DNA from: Epiperipatus broadwayi | Taxonomy: Eukaryota > Onychophora > Udeonychophora > Euonychophora > Peripatidae | Direction: 5' to 3' | Length of the DNA: 64,000 nt | Assembly (NCBI GenBank): GCA_028023455.1 | Contig: JAQFVV010012397.1 | Location: 4,360,888 to 4,424,887 of the forward strand | Shown here: positions 36,353-53,489 of the stretch, piece by piece | How the letters are laid out: the number at the start of each line of letters is the position of its first letter | How positions within the stretch are numbered: the first letter of the stretch is position 1 | The notes under the pieces: model-generated | What the model saw: only the letters and a program-made list of their open reading frames with translations | What the model was told of the DNA's origin: nothing | Databases searched by the model: none | Position numbers and translations under genes: made by a program

Positions 36353-36979
36353 AAACAATCAACTATTTTTTTTATTATTAATTTTTTATAATATTACAGA
36401 TTATAGGTTCAATAATTATACACTATGTTAACATTTTTGAATACTATATCGAAACAAAATAATAATATAATGCTGGAAATTGAGTTCTTCATTCGGCAAT
36501 CATCAAAATATTAATAGAAAAAAATTAAAGTGATTTTTCACTATAGTATATTTAAGCCAATAAACATATAAATGTATAGTGAGATTAACATAATTTGAAT
36601 ATTTAGTTGTTTGTTTCTATCAGAAAAATAAAAATCCAAAGCTGCAAGGAGTAGATCCAATTGGAAAAAAGAGACTATATTGATAAAGTTTAGATTAGGA
36701 AAAATATATTGTTTATTTATTAAGTAGAAAGCAGCAAAATTATGTTGTTTTTATTTATTGTAAGAAAAGATATTGAAATATATTATAAATGGATATAATC
36801 TTGAAAATAATTGATTGGTATAGATTTAATTTTATGGACACTCATTCTACATTAGTTCAATATATTTCTGGGTTCAAACAACTCCAGTGAAAAAATGTAG
36901 ATATTTTACAACGAAGTGCAGAATAATGTGTCAAATGTAGAAGACCAATTTTAATAATTTAAATAATTCAATAATTTTT
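36353..36979. other. AT-rich stretch, nothing recognised
   Basis: No motif recognised. Confidence 0.5.
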
Positions 36980-38400
36980 TTTGACACCAATAAATATATA
37001 TGGCTATGTTTAGAGAAGGTTCATAGAAATTAAATTGATTACATTCTAGTCAAACAGAAATGAAAAGACTTCAGAGATTCAATATAAAAATATATTTGTT
37101 ACTTTTAAAAATGAAATGAGAAATCAATTTGAAGTTTTGGAAGAAATTGATGGTGAACCAGATTAATCATTGTTTGATGGAAGAATGTGAAAATAATTAA
37201 AAAGAAATCTCATATATAAAGGAAGCCAGAATGAAGAAGGTAAGAATCTTATAAGGAAATTACATAAAAAATATCCAAAAATCATCTAGAAATGATTAGA
37301 AAAGAATATAATTAGAATGATGAAAAAGTATGAAAAACAAAGCTGTTTTTTAGATTTGCAAGAATAACAAAAGGTTGAAAATGAATAAGTTTTATTGAAA
37401 AATGCCAATGGAAACAATAGAATCAAATAACTAAGATTAGAAAAGATGGAAATAATATACAGAGGTGTTCTACAATGAATAACCTTCAGTAATGAAAAAT
37501 GAAATCAGAGTATCATAAGATTATTAAAACTACTGAAATTAATAATCACAATGTATGTATTGCATATGTTAAATAATAATCTGATCATATGCCAATTTGA
37601 AGAAAATCAGTTTTATACAAAAAGAGAAATTTGAACATATGTGAAAACTATCTTACCCTATCTTTTATACCACACATAACATAGATCCCTGCACCTTCAT
37701 TGAAAGAGAATTGACAGATAAGCCTGTTTCAGAAAAGATTAAAAAAAGTATAAATATATAATTTATTGATGAAAAATTCAAACTAGAAAGATGAAGAAAC
37801 ATTTTTTAAAAGTTGATATGTTTTTTATTGCCCAATAAAATCTTTAATTTATTCTGCTAAATTATGATCATTATTAGAAAAATGGATATGTAAGAATATT
37901 TATTGCTTTTATGAGGATATTTATAAATAGATGGTACATTTAAAATCATCTATGATGAATTATCTAGTTTCACACTGGTAAAAAAGGTGGATAGAACTGC
38001 ATATTTTTATCTTATTTATTGAATATGTATTAATATATAAAGAAAAAAAAGCATATTGAGATTAATGAAAAACATATTGTCTTTAGATATTCAGATGAGT
38101 GATGGCGCCATGTTTAAAACTGAAAATGCCCTAAAATTGAAATTCTCATTAAAATAATTAAAGATCAGAGTGAAAAAAAAAGAGATTATGATTAAATATG
38201 AAGACAACAAATTTTATGAGGGCAATGTCAGCAGTGGACTTAAAAATTAATAGTGAGACACTGAAATGATTGACAATTTATAAAAAAAATCAGGCATTCA
38301 AAAGATTTATTGCAAACTAATGATGTATAGAGTTGCAATAAAATCTTGAAAAAGATTTTTAGATATTTTTGAGAATAAAAATAGAATTATTTATACTTTG
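36980..38400 (+). pseudogene. Heavily decayed LINE remnant
   Basis: The plus strand is A/G-rich and C-poor like the LINE coding strands here. Fragments can be read as LINE motifs: NEMRNQFEVLEEIDGE near 37110-37160, a palm-end segment equivalent to 'G-x-INGK...FRYSDE' near 38053-38100 (catalytic box region), and SEKKRDYD followed by DLKINSETLK near 38168-38265, which parallels the post-catalytic region of the RTE copy at 58.7 kb. No frame survives beyond a few dozen codons. Identification rests on weak, ordered similarity. Confidence 0.45.
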
Positions 38401-39229
38401 TACTTCCTATAAATTTCTATTGTGAAAATTAACACTAAAAAAAAAAAAAAAACAGGAAGAAGAGTAATAATTTATAATTGGGCAAGTGATGAAGACATTG
38501 GAGGATTTATGGTCAGCAGAGAAAATGAAAAGTACAAGAAAAAAATAAGGTAAAATTACTCTATTTTGGTCATTTATCATCTCATAATAATTCATCCAAA
38601 AAGAATATAATCTTTGAAACATTTGATAATGAAAGAAAGAAAAAATGACTGTCAGTTAAGTAAATAGGTTCCATCATACTAGCCTTAGTACTTTAAACAG
38701 CTGAAAAATCAAACTGATAATAAGTCATTCTAAAAAAATTATATTTATATGATTTGATGTCATCTAATATATTAATAATAGGTTATAGAATGTATTTCAG
38801 TCAATCAGATATTCTCAGTTAAGTAAGAGTTTTCTAGATGTGAAAACTAAATATGATGGAACTTATAAAAGCCTATATAAAATTGTCATTGGTATGTTTG
38901 TATATAATTAAAGTCTATATCAAGAATTATGTAAAATATAATAGTTTTTAAAATAGTAAATATGATTAATATTCATTTAAGTATTTATTCAAATATAATT
39001 TTTGTGAATAGATAAATGCAAAGAATATACACAACAAGATATACTCACAACCTATATATTAGATATGCTTTAAAACTTCTATTCCATCTTAGTTGCTTGA
39101 AATATATGAATGAAGATATCTTAAAAAGGCAAAGAACTACCAAGATGCATTTGTGGCTGAAATAGGACTCTTCATTTAGTCCAGATCATATACATATATA
39201 TGGGTGTCAAAAAGCTCATGATATAATGA

Positions 39230-39735
39230 TATCTGGTTAGGTAAAAAAAAAAAACTTTATATTTTTTCAGTTTCCAATGAACCTTATGAATTTTTTTCTA
39301 GCCACTTGTCTAAATCAATTTTGATTTCCATTTATCATCATCATTTCATCATTTTTATCAAATATTAATCTACTGCAAACTTTTTAAATTTCTTCATTCA
39401 TTTCACATGTGGTCTATTTCTAGATTATTTACAATCACTTGGGATTCAATTTAAAATTTCATTATCCATCTATTCTTTCCTTCTTACAATATGTCCAGCC
39501 AAAGCCATTTCAGTCTCTTATCTTTTTTTCCAAGAATGTCATTGCTACTTGTTTGTTTTTTTACCCTAGGAATTTAATTCGAAACAAATAATTTATCTCA
39601 ATCTTCTCTTCTTACTCCTATCACACATTTCTGCATATTTTATTTTAAAGTCTCTCTATTGCTCTTCTCTTCAATATTCAAGTCTCAGATCCATAAGTAA
39701 GAACTGGTAAAACACATCTATTAAAACCCAATTTT
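39230..39735 (-). pseudogene. 5'-truncated RTE-type LINE, 3' end fragment
   Basis: On the minus strand this matches the 3' third of the RTE copy at 57.9-59.4 kb. GTTTTACCAGTTCTTACTTA and the following GGATCTGAGACTTG are shared (39680-39714 here, 59010-59045 there), then AAAAGATAAGAGACTGAAATGG and GGACATATT-TAAGAAG. These encode the LPVLTYGSET and RLKW..GHI segments of the post-RT region. Deletions and stops throughout. Ends in ATGATGATGAT-rich sequence, as RTE 3' ends often do. Confidence 0.8.
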
Positions 39736-41744
39736 TTAAAACAAATTGGCATATTTTCATTTAGCTACAGAGTAAAGTAAAAATAAAATCTGCTCAAATT
39801 ATCATTATCTGGTAATGGGTAAGAATGGAGAGTTTTTCTATATTGAAGAAATTTTTATTTGTAGTGGAGGGAATTTAAAGGCTATTTTATCCTTTTTTAA
39901 AAAATATATTTGTGTATCTATAAGATTCGCTGTCTTTAATTATTATTTATATTAATTTTTGATAAAATACTTCACACCAATCATTTGGATTCAAATCTGG
40001 ATGAAGTTTAAATAATTTATTAAAGGATAATCGAAGAATTTCTAAAAAAAAAACAAGCTTATAATTTTTTTCAGAAAGCCAATCCAAAGTCATCTTAGAT
40101 TTCCTGAAGAAAAAAGTCAGGCATCTCTAGATTAGTCAGCAAAGTTTTGGTAGAAAAACCTAACTATGATATGATGTATACGTCATTGGTGACTTGCAAA
40201 CAGTGCTGATCTATGATTTGTTTTTATTGTCATTTGTTTTTTTAGTTAATATAAATTATTTAATTCTATATTATATTGATCATTATAAATACTTCTTCTT
40301 TCAAACCAATATTTAAAAAGTTAATATGTTTAAATGACAATTACGAATCGATTACTTTAAAAAAGTTTAAAACAGTTACTCTTTTTAAAAAATTGTCTTT
40401 TTCTTTCTGGTCAAATTCAATAAGTATGTAATCTTTAAAATGTTTTGCAAAAATTTGAGTTTTTTCCTCTCTTCTTGAAATTCTTCATAGTTTTCTTTTA
40501 CTATTTTGTAATGCGGCGAAGTAGACTTTGATCGATTGAAATAAATTCGAAGAAATTTTCTTTCACTAAAGTTAAACAATTTTAGATTATATTCAAAAGT
40601 CCTTCGCTTGAAAAAAAGATTCTTTTAGTTACAAAAAACTTTAGTGAATCCTGTTAACGGTCTGAAAAATGATTGTTGTGATAAACACGACAAATTTCTT
40701 AATGGAATTCTTATGCTAGAAGACTGTCACAACACTAAACAAAGTCATTTAATAAAAAGGATATTATCAAAAGTCAAAAAAACATGCAGTTTTTTTCTTT
40801 CACATTAATAGATTAATACGTTTATTACATTAAAAAAGTATTTCATTTGCAAAAACATTAATGCTCAATGCTACAAATAATTAGCTTGAGTGAAAATGTA
40901 AACCATTCAATTTCTCTTAAGAATTTTTTTCTTTAAATCTTTTACTTTAATTAACACAAATACTGAAGAGTGCGTCTGATTAGGTTTCCATTGTTGAAGG
41001 GCTGGCTTCAACACAAGTTTTATTAAGACATTTTTTTTTACATATTTATATAAAAAAATAATTTAGAGAATGTTTGTCAGGCACTTTATCGATTATCTAA
41101 CCACAATCAAACTGAAAAATTTCAAGTAAATTAGTTAAAAATCATTAGATAGGAACTCCCTAATTAACAACATTGTCTGATATTACTAGTAAGGGATGTT
41201 TTTCAGAATTTATCGATGTCACACCAGTAGTAATATTTATATTAAAATTTTTAATGTAATTATAAAGATACTTTGAGGTTGAAAATCTTTTGTAGGAAAT
41301 AGATAGTTTGAATGGTGTGAAATATATTCATTTGAGAATATAGTAATTAAAAACACGCACAAACAATTCTTACTTAAGTTCTCTTTTAAATTGATAAGCA
41401 AACCTTGCTTTTAATTTTCAAAAGAAATATAATTTCGATTATTTGCAGGCCATTTGTAATTTTAATATTTTGAAATTAAATAACATATACCGTGTTTGTA
41501 AAAACATGATCTACTGTTTACATGCTGTATTTGATAATTTATGCTAAAAGAGAATGATTACTTTTATTGTGCTCTGCATTATTGTATAAAAGATTAACAT
41601 ATCCATATATTGCCATGACCTTATTCAATAGCCCACAGATTTGGATGGCATTTGTAATTGAATATGAAAGTAATCTAGATAAAATCCCTTTCCTTACTGC
41701 TTCTCATTTGGGCAATCATTCATAATGGATTAATGAATTTAGAT
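39736..41744. other. AT-rich stretch, nothing recognised
   Basis: No recognisable motif or shared repeat. Confidence 0.5.
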
Positions 41745-41904
41745 CAATTATCAATAAACATCACATGACCACCACTTCTTATGCTTGTGTATAACTGTTG
41801 TTAAAACAGGCAAAACTCACTATACATATTGCCACACACAGAAGCTAGAGTAATCAATGGATGACAGAAGTCTTGTGCATAAAATCCCCATCTAGTGCCT
41901 ACTC

Positions 41905-41963
41905 ATCCAATATCCCCATACTAGTTTCTGGCTTGTGGCCTTCGTCAGTGAGAAGCCTTGGAT
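41905..41963 (-). ncRNA. Candidate hammerhead ribozyme, family F (locus C, direct unit)
   Basis: Minus strand carries CTGACGA, GGC/GCC stem II, GAAA and ACTAGT, then TATGGGGA-TA-TTGGAT. One substitution (CCCCATACTAG on the plus strand instead of CCCCAGACTAG) changes the base at the cleavage site to A. Confidence 0.65.
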
Positions 41964-42269
41964 CTGAGAGCACTACACCTAGATCTTAGAATTTAATGCA
42001 ACCCTCCAGCAGCCACCTTTTATCTCCACTTAACTACAAAACTATGAGTCTTAAACTGAAAACACCTTAATGTTTTCAATCCACACCCATTAGCTTATAT
42101 AGTCATGTGGGTCTGAACTCAGTTCAGTACTCATACATTTTGGTGTCTTTGGTTCTTTAATAACCATAGCCACCACTACCCTATTAGGCAGGATTGGTTT
42201 TAAGCCAATAAACATCACATGATCACCACTTCTTACGCTTGTGTATAACTGTTGTTAAAACAGGCAAAA

Positions 42270-42317
42270 CTCACTGACAAAGGCCACAAGCTAGAAACTA
42301 GTCTGCGGATATTGGAT
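42270..42317 (+). ncRNA. Truncated family F hammerhead at the strand-switch point
   Basis: CTGACAA, AGGCCACAAGCTA, GAAA, ACTAGT, C, TGCGGATATTGGAT. The 5' strand of stem I is mostly lost because the unit begins at the fold-back junction, and the G8 position is mutated. Expected inactive. Confidence 0.6.
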
Positions 42318-42701
42318 GAGTAGGCATTAGATAGGGATTTTATGCACAAGCCTTCTGGCATCCATTGATTACTCTAGCTTGCAGTGTGTGGCAATACGTA
42401 TAGTGAGTTTTGCCTGTTTTAACAACAGTTATACACAAGCATAAGAAGTGGTGGTCATGTGATGTTTATTGGCTTAAAACCAATCCTGCCTAATAGGATA
42501 GTGGTGGCTAAACCAAAGTCATCAAAATATATGGGTACTGAACTGAGTTCAGACCCATATGACTATATAAGATAATGGGCTTGGATTGAAAACATTAAGG
42601 TGTTTTCAGTTTAAGTCTCATAGTTTTGTAGTTAAGTGGAGATAAAAGATGGCTGATGGATGGTTGCCTTAGATCCTAAGATCTAGGTGCAGTGCTCTCA
42701 G

Positions 42702-42760
42702 ATTCAAGGCTCCTCACTGATGAAGGCCAGAAGCCAGAAACTAGTCTGGGGATATTGGAT
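42702..42760 (+). ncRNA. Candidate hammerhead ribozyme, family F (locus C, inverted unit)
   Basis: ATTCAA and TCCTCA, CTGATGA (42717-42723), stem II GGC-CAGAA-GCC, GAAA (42737-42740), ACTAGT, C (42746), TGGGGA-TA-TTGGAT. Catalytic bases intact; one substitution in the outer stem I helix (T-G wobble retained). Cleavage site lies 443 bp from the truncated copy upstream. Confidence 0.73.
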
Positions 42761-42887
42761 GAGTAGGCAATAGATGGGGATTTTATGTATGAGCCTTCTG
42801 TAATCCATTGATTACTCTAGCTTGCTGTGTGTGGTAATATCTATATTTCACCAATTACCAATAACCATGTAAGTAGTTTTATATACC

Positions 42888-47404
<4,517 letters not shown>

Positions 47405-47436
<32 letters not shown>

Positions 47437-47450
47437 ACCTATATATAGAT

Positions 47451-47492
<42 letters not shown>
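47405..47492. repeat. (TA)n microsatellite, interrupted
   Basis: Two TA tracts (about 47405-47433 and 47457-47492) separated by GTATACCTATATATAGATTATATACA-type sequence. The ACACTAGGTTA and CCACTAGGTTA segments on either side form a short direct repeat. Confidence 0.9.
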
Positions 47493-47493
<1 letters not shown>

Positions 47494-50129
47494 GTAAATC
47501 TGAATACCACTAGGTTATTTAAACCTAGATAAAGTTACATTAGATATCTACTTATAGTTATGCCTGGTTTGAATCTCAGTTGGTATATTATTTATAATAA
47601 TATGAAAGATTTTCCATTTTATAACAAAATCATTTGCACTTGTATTAATGGTAAATCATTAATATTACTCCATAGCTGAGCATACAAATTTTTGTGCAAG
47701 CTCTAAGACAACTTCTTATGTAGATAATAGTTTATCAGTATAAATCTTTCAAGCTCATATTTAATAATATTATAAGTTTTTATTATCTCACATTTAATAC
47801 TATAGATTATTGATGGCAATTTCACTAAATCTTGAGTGATCTTCGATGGTAGTCATTATTTCTTATGATGGCTCATAAATAATAAACAAACACAGTGAGA
47901 ACCATTATTTATATATGGCCATTTATTTAGCCTATTTATTAATTAATATGATGATGATGATGATAATGATGCTTCCATCCACAGCTTTATACCTAACTCA
48001 CAACACAAATCACATCTTTTACCAATTTATAATTATCTACCAAAATATTGTTGTATTTAAACTATGTTTTAATGATTGAAGTCCATCAGAGATGGTAATG
48101 ACTAAACTAACTTTGCAAGACAATGATTAACTCTAAGAAATATATAAACCTCTTTTAATAAAAATAAATTAAATTTTGTTATTGGTTAATCATCAGTATA
48201 CAAATAGAAAATTTTATATAATTAATAATAAAATTAGTTACAACAACAACAACAACAACAACAACAATAATAATAATAATAACCAAAAGACTTCCCCCCT
48301 CCCCCATAATGAAACTTAAACTCAATCGTTAATATTATATAATGTGATATGTGTATGTTCATATCTCTAGTGGGTGAATAGAAATCTTACATCATAGAAA
48401 CATTTTAATTTTAAAATAAACACCCTATACCCATACATATTTTTATGCATATAATCTTAAAAAAATGATAATCGAAAAATAAGCAGAGAAAGTTAGTTAA
48501 AGTATAAAGTCAGGAATATTTAAAAAGAGATCTGTTCCTAGTTATTTATCCTAATTTTCATTAATCTAGGTTGACAATTGCTTTAAAATCTATTTTTCAC
48601 TATACCAAATTTCTACCCCCATCGATTTGTACATTCACACTCCACATCATATAGGCATATTTATATCACCAGGTGTGTGTATATGTTATTTCCCATTTTA
48701 ATAAATCTTGTATAAGAATAATATATTTTCCATGAAACCTGAATTAATACATAATAAAAAAATATTTGATAAAAAAGATACACATATAAATGGCTACATG
48801 TATTAATAATTGAATAAAACATAATATATTGAAAATAATCAATTCGTATTTTTTTAATACTTAGAAAGAGAAAGACAAATGGATTTATTTAAAAGAGAAT
48901 TGTTAATAGTCATTGAGAAAACAAAATTCAAGTTGGTATTACCAAGTTCTTTTATTTTCGATGGAGAGACTGTTTCAATAAGTCTAGTGAATTTCATTTG
49001 AAAGTCAGCTCGTTCAAGGTTAAAAATTTGAATTCAGCAATATACCGTTATTCAAAAACATGTAGAAATATAAATTGCAGTGTTTTTTATTAGAAAAGTT
49101 CCATTTAAGTTTAGGCTCGTAATTCTTCTCCTTTACTGTAATGATGATGATGCTGTGAAGTAAATTGCATTCCTTTAAGGACCACTTAGTATTACAGTTT
49201 TTCTTCATTTGGATATTTCTGCTTTTAATATAAATATCTGCATCTTTACTTTGTGCTTTTATTTGAATCCAGTAACAGCATAGGTGAAGCAATAGCAAGG
49301 CTCGAAGTCTTCATCGGACTTTAAAGATCAGCTATGGGATGCTATTTGTTATTTTTCTTTTAGATTTTACCTCGTCTGATGTGCATAGTTCTTTGAATCG
49401 GCCATTGGGACCATTCAACAAAATATCTTTCTACCCCTCCATACTACTGTAGAAACCTTCAAACATAAAAACAATAACACATGGCCTCCAAGAGGCAATA
49501 ATACTTATTTAGCTCAAATGTCTTATTTTTCAGGCTATATATACACTAGCCTTTTGATGACATCACATACATTATCTATAAATTATACTTCATCAGTGCA
49601 CAATCTTTTTTTTGATCTTTATATTTCTTCACAGTTTATTATTTGGTGTGGTCCAAATGATTTCCGGCCTCTTTGTAATTATAACTTACTAATGAGTCAT
49701 TGCCCCCCCCCCCTCTTTTTTCAACTTTAATACTAGATTGAAATCTTTTTTAACCCCTTTAAATAAAATAAGAAAAATTGGACTTAAATAATATATAAGT
49801 AGAAAAACAATTTTTTACACAGAAGTTACAAAATTATTTAAAAAAAACTTTTTAATATATTTGTAAATGTTTATGCTTTAATGTTTGTACATACACACAC
49901 ATACACACATATATTCAAGTATATAAAACTTGCTTATTAAAAGTAATCTAAATAATATTAAAAGCTATAGATTATCAACATTATTAGTATTAGAATCATA
50001 GAATAAATTAGCAATAACAAAGTATTAAAATACAGTTAACAAAGAAAGAACATTATAATTTATTAGATATACATTAAATATAGAAAGTTAATAAGTAGAC
50101 TTAAAAAAATAATATCTCATGGAGTTTAC
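47493..50129. other. AT-rich stretch with a (CAA)n(TAA)n tract
   Basis: CAA/TAA trinucleotide repeat at 48241-48281. A possible degenerate tRNA-like segment (GGTTTGAATCTCAG) lies near 47560-47575. No coding motif. Confidence 0.5.
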
Positions 50130-50328
50130 GTCTACAGACAACTATTTATATGTACTTTAAAACTTTCAACCTCTAAATATAACCACTCAAAAAAATACAC
50201 ATTGTCTTCTTTCATTAATAAAATCAGTTGAATAGAGAGGATAAAATATTTCTCCCATTTTCCTTCTGAGGTTTTTGGGATTTGTAATGTAGGGTTTGAA
50301 CTCAATACCCTACAATATATATATATAT
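50130..50328 (-). repeat. SINE-like fragment with B-box-like motif
   Basis: On the minus strand GTAGGGTATTGAGTTCAAACCCTAC contains a good B-box match (GAGTTCAAACCC) inside an imperfect palindrome. It directly follows the 3' end of LINE 3 with only a TA run between. SINE heads elsewhere in the window have similar B boxes. Boundaries are uncertain. Confidence 0.4.
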
Positions 50329-53300
50329 CTTTCAAAAACCAAATTTATTGTACATTTAGACCATAGAAATACAGACCAAAAAGTAAAAAAAACAAGTAAA
50401 TGATTATGAAATAGCATGCAAATAAAAAAAGGATATATTTGAGTTAATGTTTGCACAGGAAACTTTTGTGACTTGTTTGTTGTTCCAAAAATAGACCATA
50501 GAAACCCAATTTGTCTAAAGTTCATAGCAGGGAAGATTAAAATGAGATGCTGTTAGTAGGTAGTATTAATATCTGTGTTTGAGTTTTATGAAATGATGAA
50601 AAGCAACAGCCACCCAATAAACAGCAAAGTTACGGGGAGCTCTATCCAATTGCAATGGAGTCCCAGGTTTGTACAGCTGTGAAGAGGTCAGCAGTGTGCA
50701 TATCTCTATCCCTTTCCTTGTTTAGTATTTGGCAAAAACACTGTGAATATGTTATTCAAGGTCTCAGCCTGGAACACCAGCTTACAGCGCAATGCCCAGA
50801 TGGAAAAGTTAATTATGGCCGAAAGCCGGATCTCAGAGAATATGCCCTTTTAAATTGCTGTCTTGAGATTCATTTCAATTTGATTTCTTGTCATGTTTTG
50901 TTGAAAATGAGTTCTTAAATTGTTCAAAGTTGTGCATTCGAAGAGGAAGTGATCGGTAGTCTCTTCTTGTCTTTGACACAATGTGCAATTAGGGTCAATA
51001 TCTTGCCCCCTTTTATAGTGGAGGAAGGCATTTGTTGGGAGGGCATGCAGGTTCGATTTCAATAGGAAGTCAACGATTTTTGGTGGCAACTTCCAGAGCT
51101 TGGTCATCCTTATCATTCGAGGGATGTTGATTGAAAGGCAGCTGGGGATCCTCTGTTTTTGATGGTCAAGAAGATCAAACACTTCCCAATACACAAGTTT
51201 TCTTTGAAATAGGGTTGATGTTGGTTTGATGTTATCAAAGATAAAGTTGATCTGCTGTTGAAGGAGCAAGGCACGTCCTCTGGGGGGTGGCTGATCAGTA
51301 GGTTGAATGTCCTTTTCCGGAAGTGGGCATTGAGCATGTTCATTTTCTTTGAAGATGTTGTAGAGTACATTATGGATGCGTTGTAAGTTGAATATAGTTA
51401 GCGAGTGTAGTGAGAGACCATTTAAAGTTTTGGGCTTTTGGAGGATTCTCAAGCTAATTATGGGTGATCGGTCCGCCCAACACAGTTTTCTACAGGCAGT
51501 TTCTACTTTGTTGATGAATACCTTGGTGGGGATGAACCCTGCCAAATAGTATATTATTTTTGGAAGAATGAGAGCATTTAAAAGGGCTACTTTCCCAAAT
51601 AGGGAAAGGTATATTTTTGACAAAGATGCGATTGTGGTTTCAATTTTCTCTAATAATGAGTCCTGTATCTCTTTACGCATCACCGTGGGTGTTTTTGATA
51701 GGTGAAATCCTAGAAATTTCTGTGGCGCTGCTTTAAATCCACCAGAGATCTTCTGGCCAGTAAGAATTGACCAAATAGCTGATTTTTTTGGGTTGACAAG
51801 GAAACCAGATAATTTGGCATGGTGATCAAGTAGTTGTTTTAGCTTACCCAGTTCATCATGGGATGAAAGAAACACAACTACATCATCCATATAGGAGATG
51901 TGATTGATGTTCTCATTAAGTAGTGGAACAGCGATACCAGAAAATGTGGCCTCGATGTTCAACAGCATTGGATTGATATAGGCAGCAAAGAGAAGTGCAC
52001 TCAGGGGAGAATCTTGGGGGATGGAGATGTAGGCATAAAACCTGGGGCAATGCGACCATCTAGGGACAAGAACACTTCCTGATTGTAAAGAATGTTCTCA
52101 ATCATTTGAATGTAGACGGGTGGTTCATTTAGCTGTTCCAGAACACTGAGAACATCAATTCTCACGGAGTTGAATGCCCCAGCTATATCAAGTTGGACTG
52201 CAATGGGCCAGGACTTCCTTTGTCTCCGCACATGATCGACCAGAAGTCTGAAGCGGCTGACAGCGTCAGATGTTGAAGTGCCTTTTTTGCAAATTGATAG
52301 CATGAAAGTTGTTTAATTATGTTATATTGAATCTTGTCTTTAATGATGCTCTTGATGATCTTTGTCAATAGAGGAATCATCGAGATAGGATGCAGGTTAT
52401 TGAGATCTGGTTGTGCATCACACTTCTTTAAAAAGGGTACCATGGAGATGGGACATAGGTTTATTAGGTGATGACTTCCAGTGGCCATGAGGTCTATCAT
52501 TCCGTGGATTACTGGGATAGTAAAAGCTCTTAGGTGTAAAAGTAGAAATCTGGGAATTCCATGCATGCCAGGATGGACACTTTCTGGGAGTGATTGCAGT
52601 TTGTCAAGAATATCATCATCTGTGATGTTATGTTCCATAGGGTTGTTAGTAACAAAAACTCTACGGATGTTAGTGACACCAATAGGTTGTAATTTTCTTT
52701 TGTAAAAGTCTCTTATTTTGGAAAGCATGGAGAGGTCGATATATTGTTTACTGTGTATCTTGATCGATGAGGGTGCCTTATTTTGTTGGTTGGATCCTAG
52801 GGCCCATCTGATGTAACCTCGAGTCCAGCAGTGTTGATATGCTAAGTAACTGCGTGCTCATTTAATTGATAGGTATTCAGCCAGGGATTGTTGGGTAGCT
52901 TTGTATTGTAGTTTAAGGCGAGTAATTTCTTGGATATTTTGCCTTGTATGGGCAAATGTTTAAGTGTGTCGGCTATCTTGTTCAATTGACTTAGTAATTT
53001 GAGGGGACCTTTATTATGTTGAGTGCATTTATGAATATGTGATTGTAGAATATTTATGAAGTTATTCCATTTATCACATGGTGAAAGTGTGTTTATATTA
53101 GCAGAGATGAATGATATGTAAATCTCAAAATGAGTTGTATAGTGGTAGATTCCTTTGTGAGGATCCTCATTGTTCGTGGAATGTTGCCATATGAATGTGT
53201 GTTATCCACAATTCTGATAAGGACTTCTAGTGCCATGTGGTCTGTAAAGACAACAGGCCACAGGTTAGCTTCAATGAAGGGAGCAAGTGAAGGAGAGAAT

Positions 53301-53390
53301 TATAAAAGATCAATGAGGGACTTAAACCGTGATGAATAGAATGAGAAGGCAGACACATCAAAAAGCTGTCTTCCACTTGTAAAGGTGTAC
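50329..53390 (-). pseudogene. LINE 3: endonuclease end, reverse transcriptase, C-terminal domain and 3' UTR
   Basis: Minus-strand LINE of the same family as LINE 2. In order: FTDHMALEVLI (near 53215-53250, end of APE endonuclease), IRDFYKRKLQPIG, PDLNNLHPISMIPLLTKIIK (RT start, near 52350-52410), AVQLDIAGAFNSV (motif A, near 52160-52200), SPLSALLFAAYINPMLL (motif B, near 51955-52015), ISYMDDVVVFLSS (catalytic YMDD, near 51865-51905), GFLVNPKKS, then a C-terminal block with RKLVYWEVFDLL, DFLLKSNLHALPTNAFL and a C-x2-C-x7-H-x4-C zinc knuckle (near 50930-50990). The longest open frame is 50850-51968. Frameshifts at about 51970-52010 and 52200-52300 break it. The 3' UTR ends after AATAAA (50343-50348, minus) in GAAAGAT and TA repeats. 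5'-truncated at a TA microsatellite near 53393. Confidence 0.88.
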
Positions 53391-53392
53391 AA

Positions 53393-53412
53393 TATATATA
53401 TATATATATATA
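53393..53412. repeat. Short (TA)n tract
   Basis: TA run at the 5' edge of LINE 3. Confidence 0.85.
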
Positions 53413-53489
53413 AAGAGCATGCTAATAGCTCTAAACAAGCTTTTTTATAACAAATGCTACAAGAGAAAGCATTCAAATCATCTTTATTT

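Larger units (their letters stand above)
41745..42868. mobile_element. Fold-back element C, family F
   Basis: Bounded by CAATTATCAATAAACAT (41745-41761) and CAATTACCAATAACCAT (42852-42868), a 17-bp direct repeat with two mismatches. Inside: one full direct unit (41762-42200), the start of a second direct unit that switches strand at 42271-42278, a truncated inverted unit, and a full inverted unit ending near 42850. The element start CACATGA-CAC just after the TSD is the same as in B. Hammerheads on both arms. Confidence 0.8.

Noticed and set aside
37575-37595. SDHMPI-like endonuclease motif
   Set aside because: It lies downstream of the putative linker/RT segments, out of order for a LINE, and is too short to trust.
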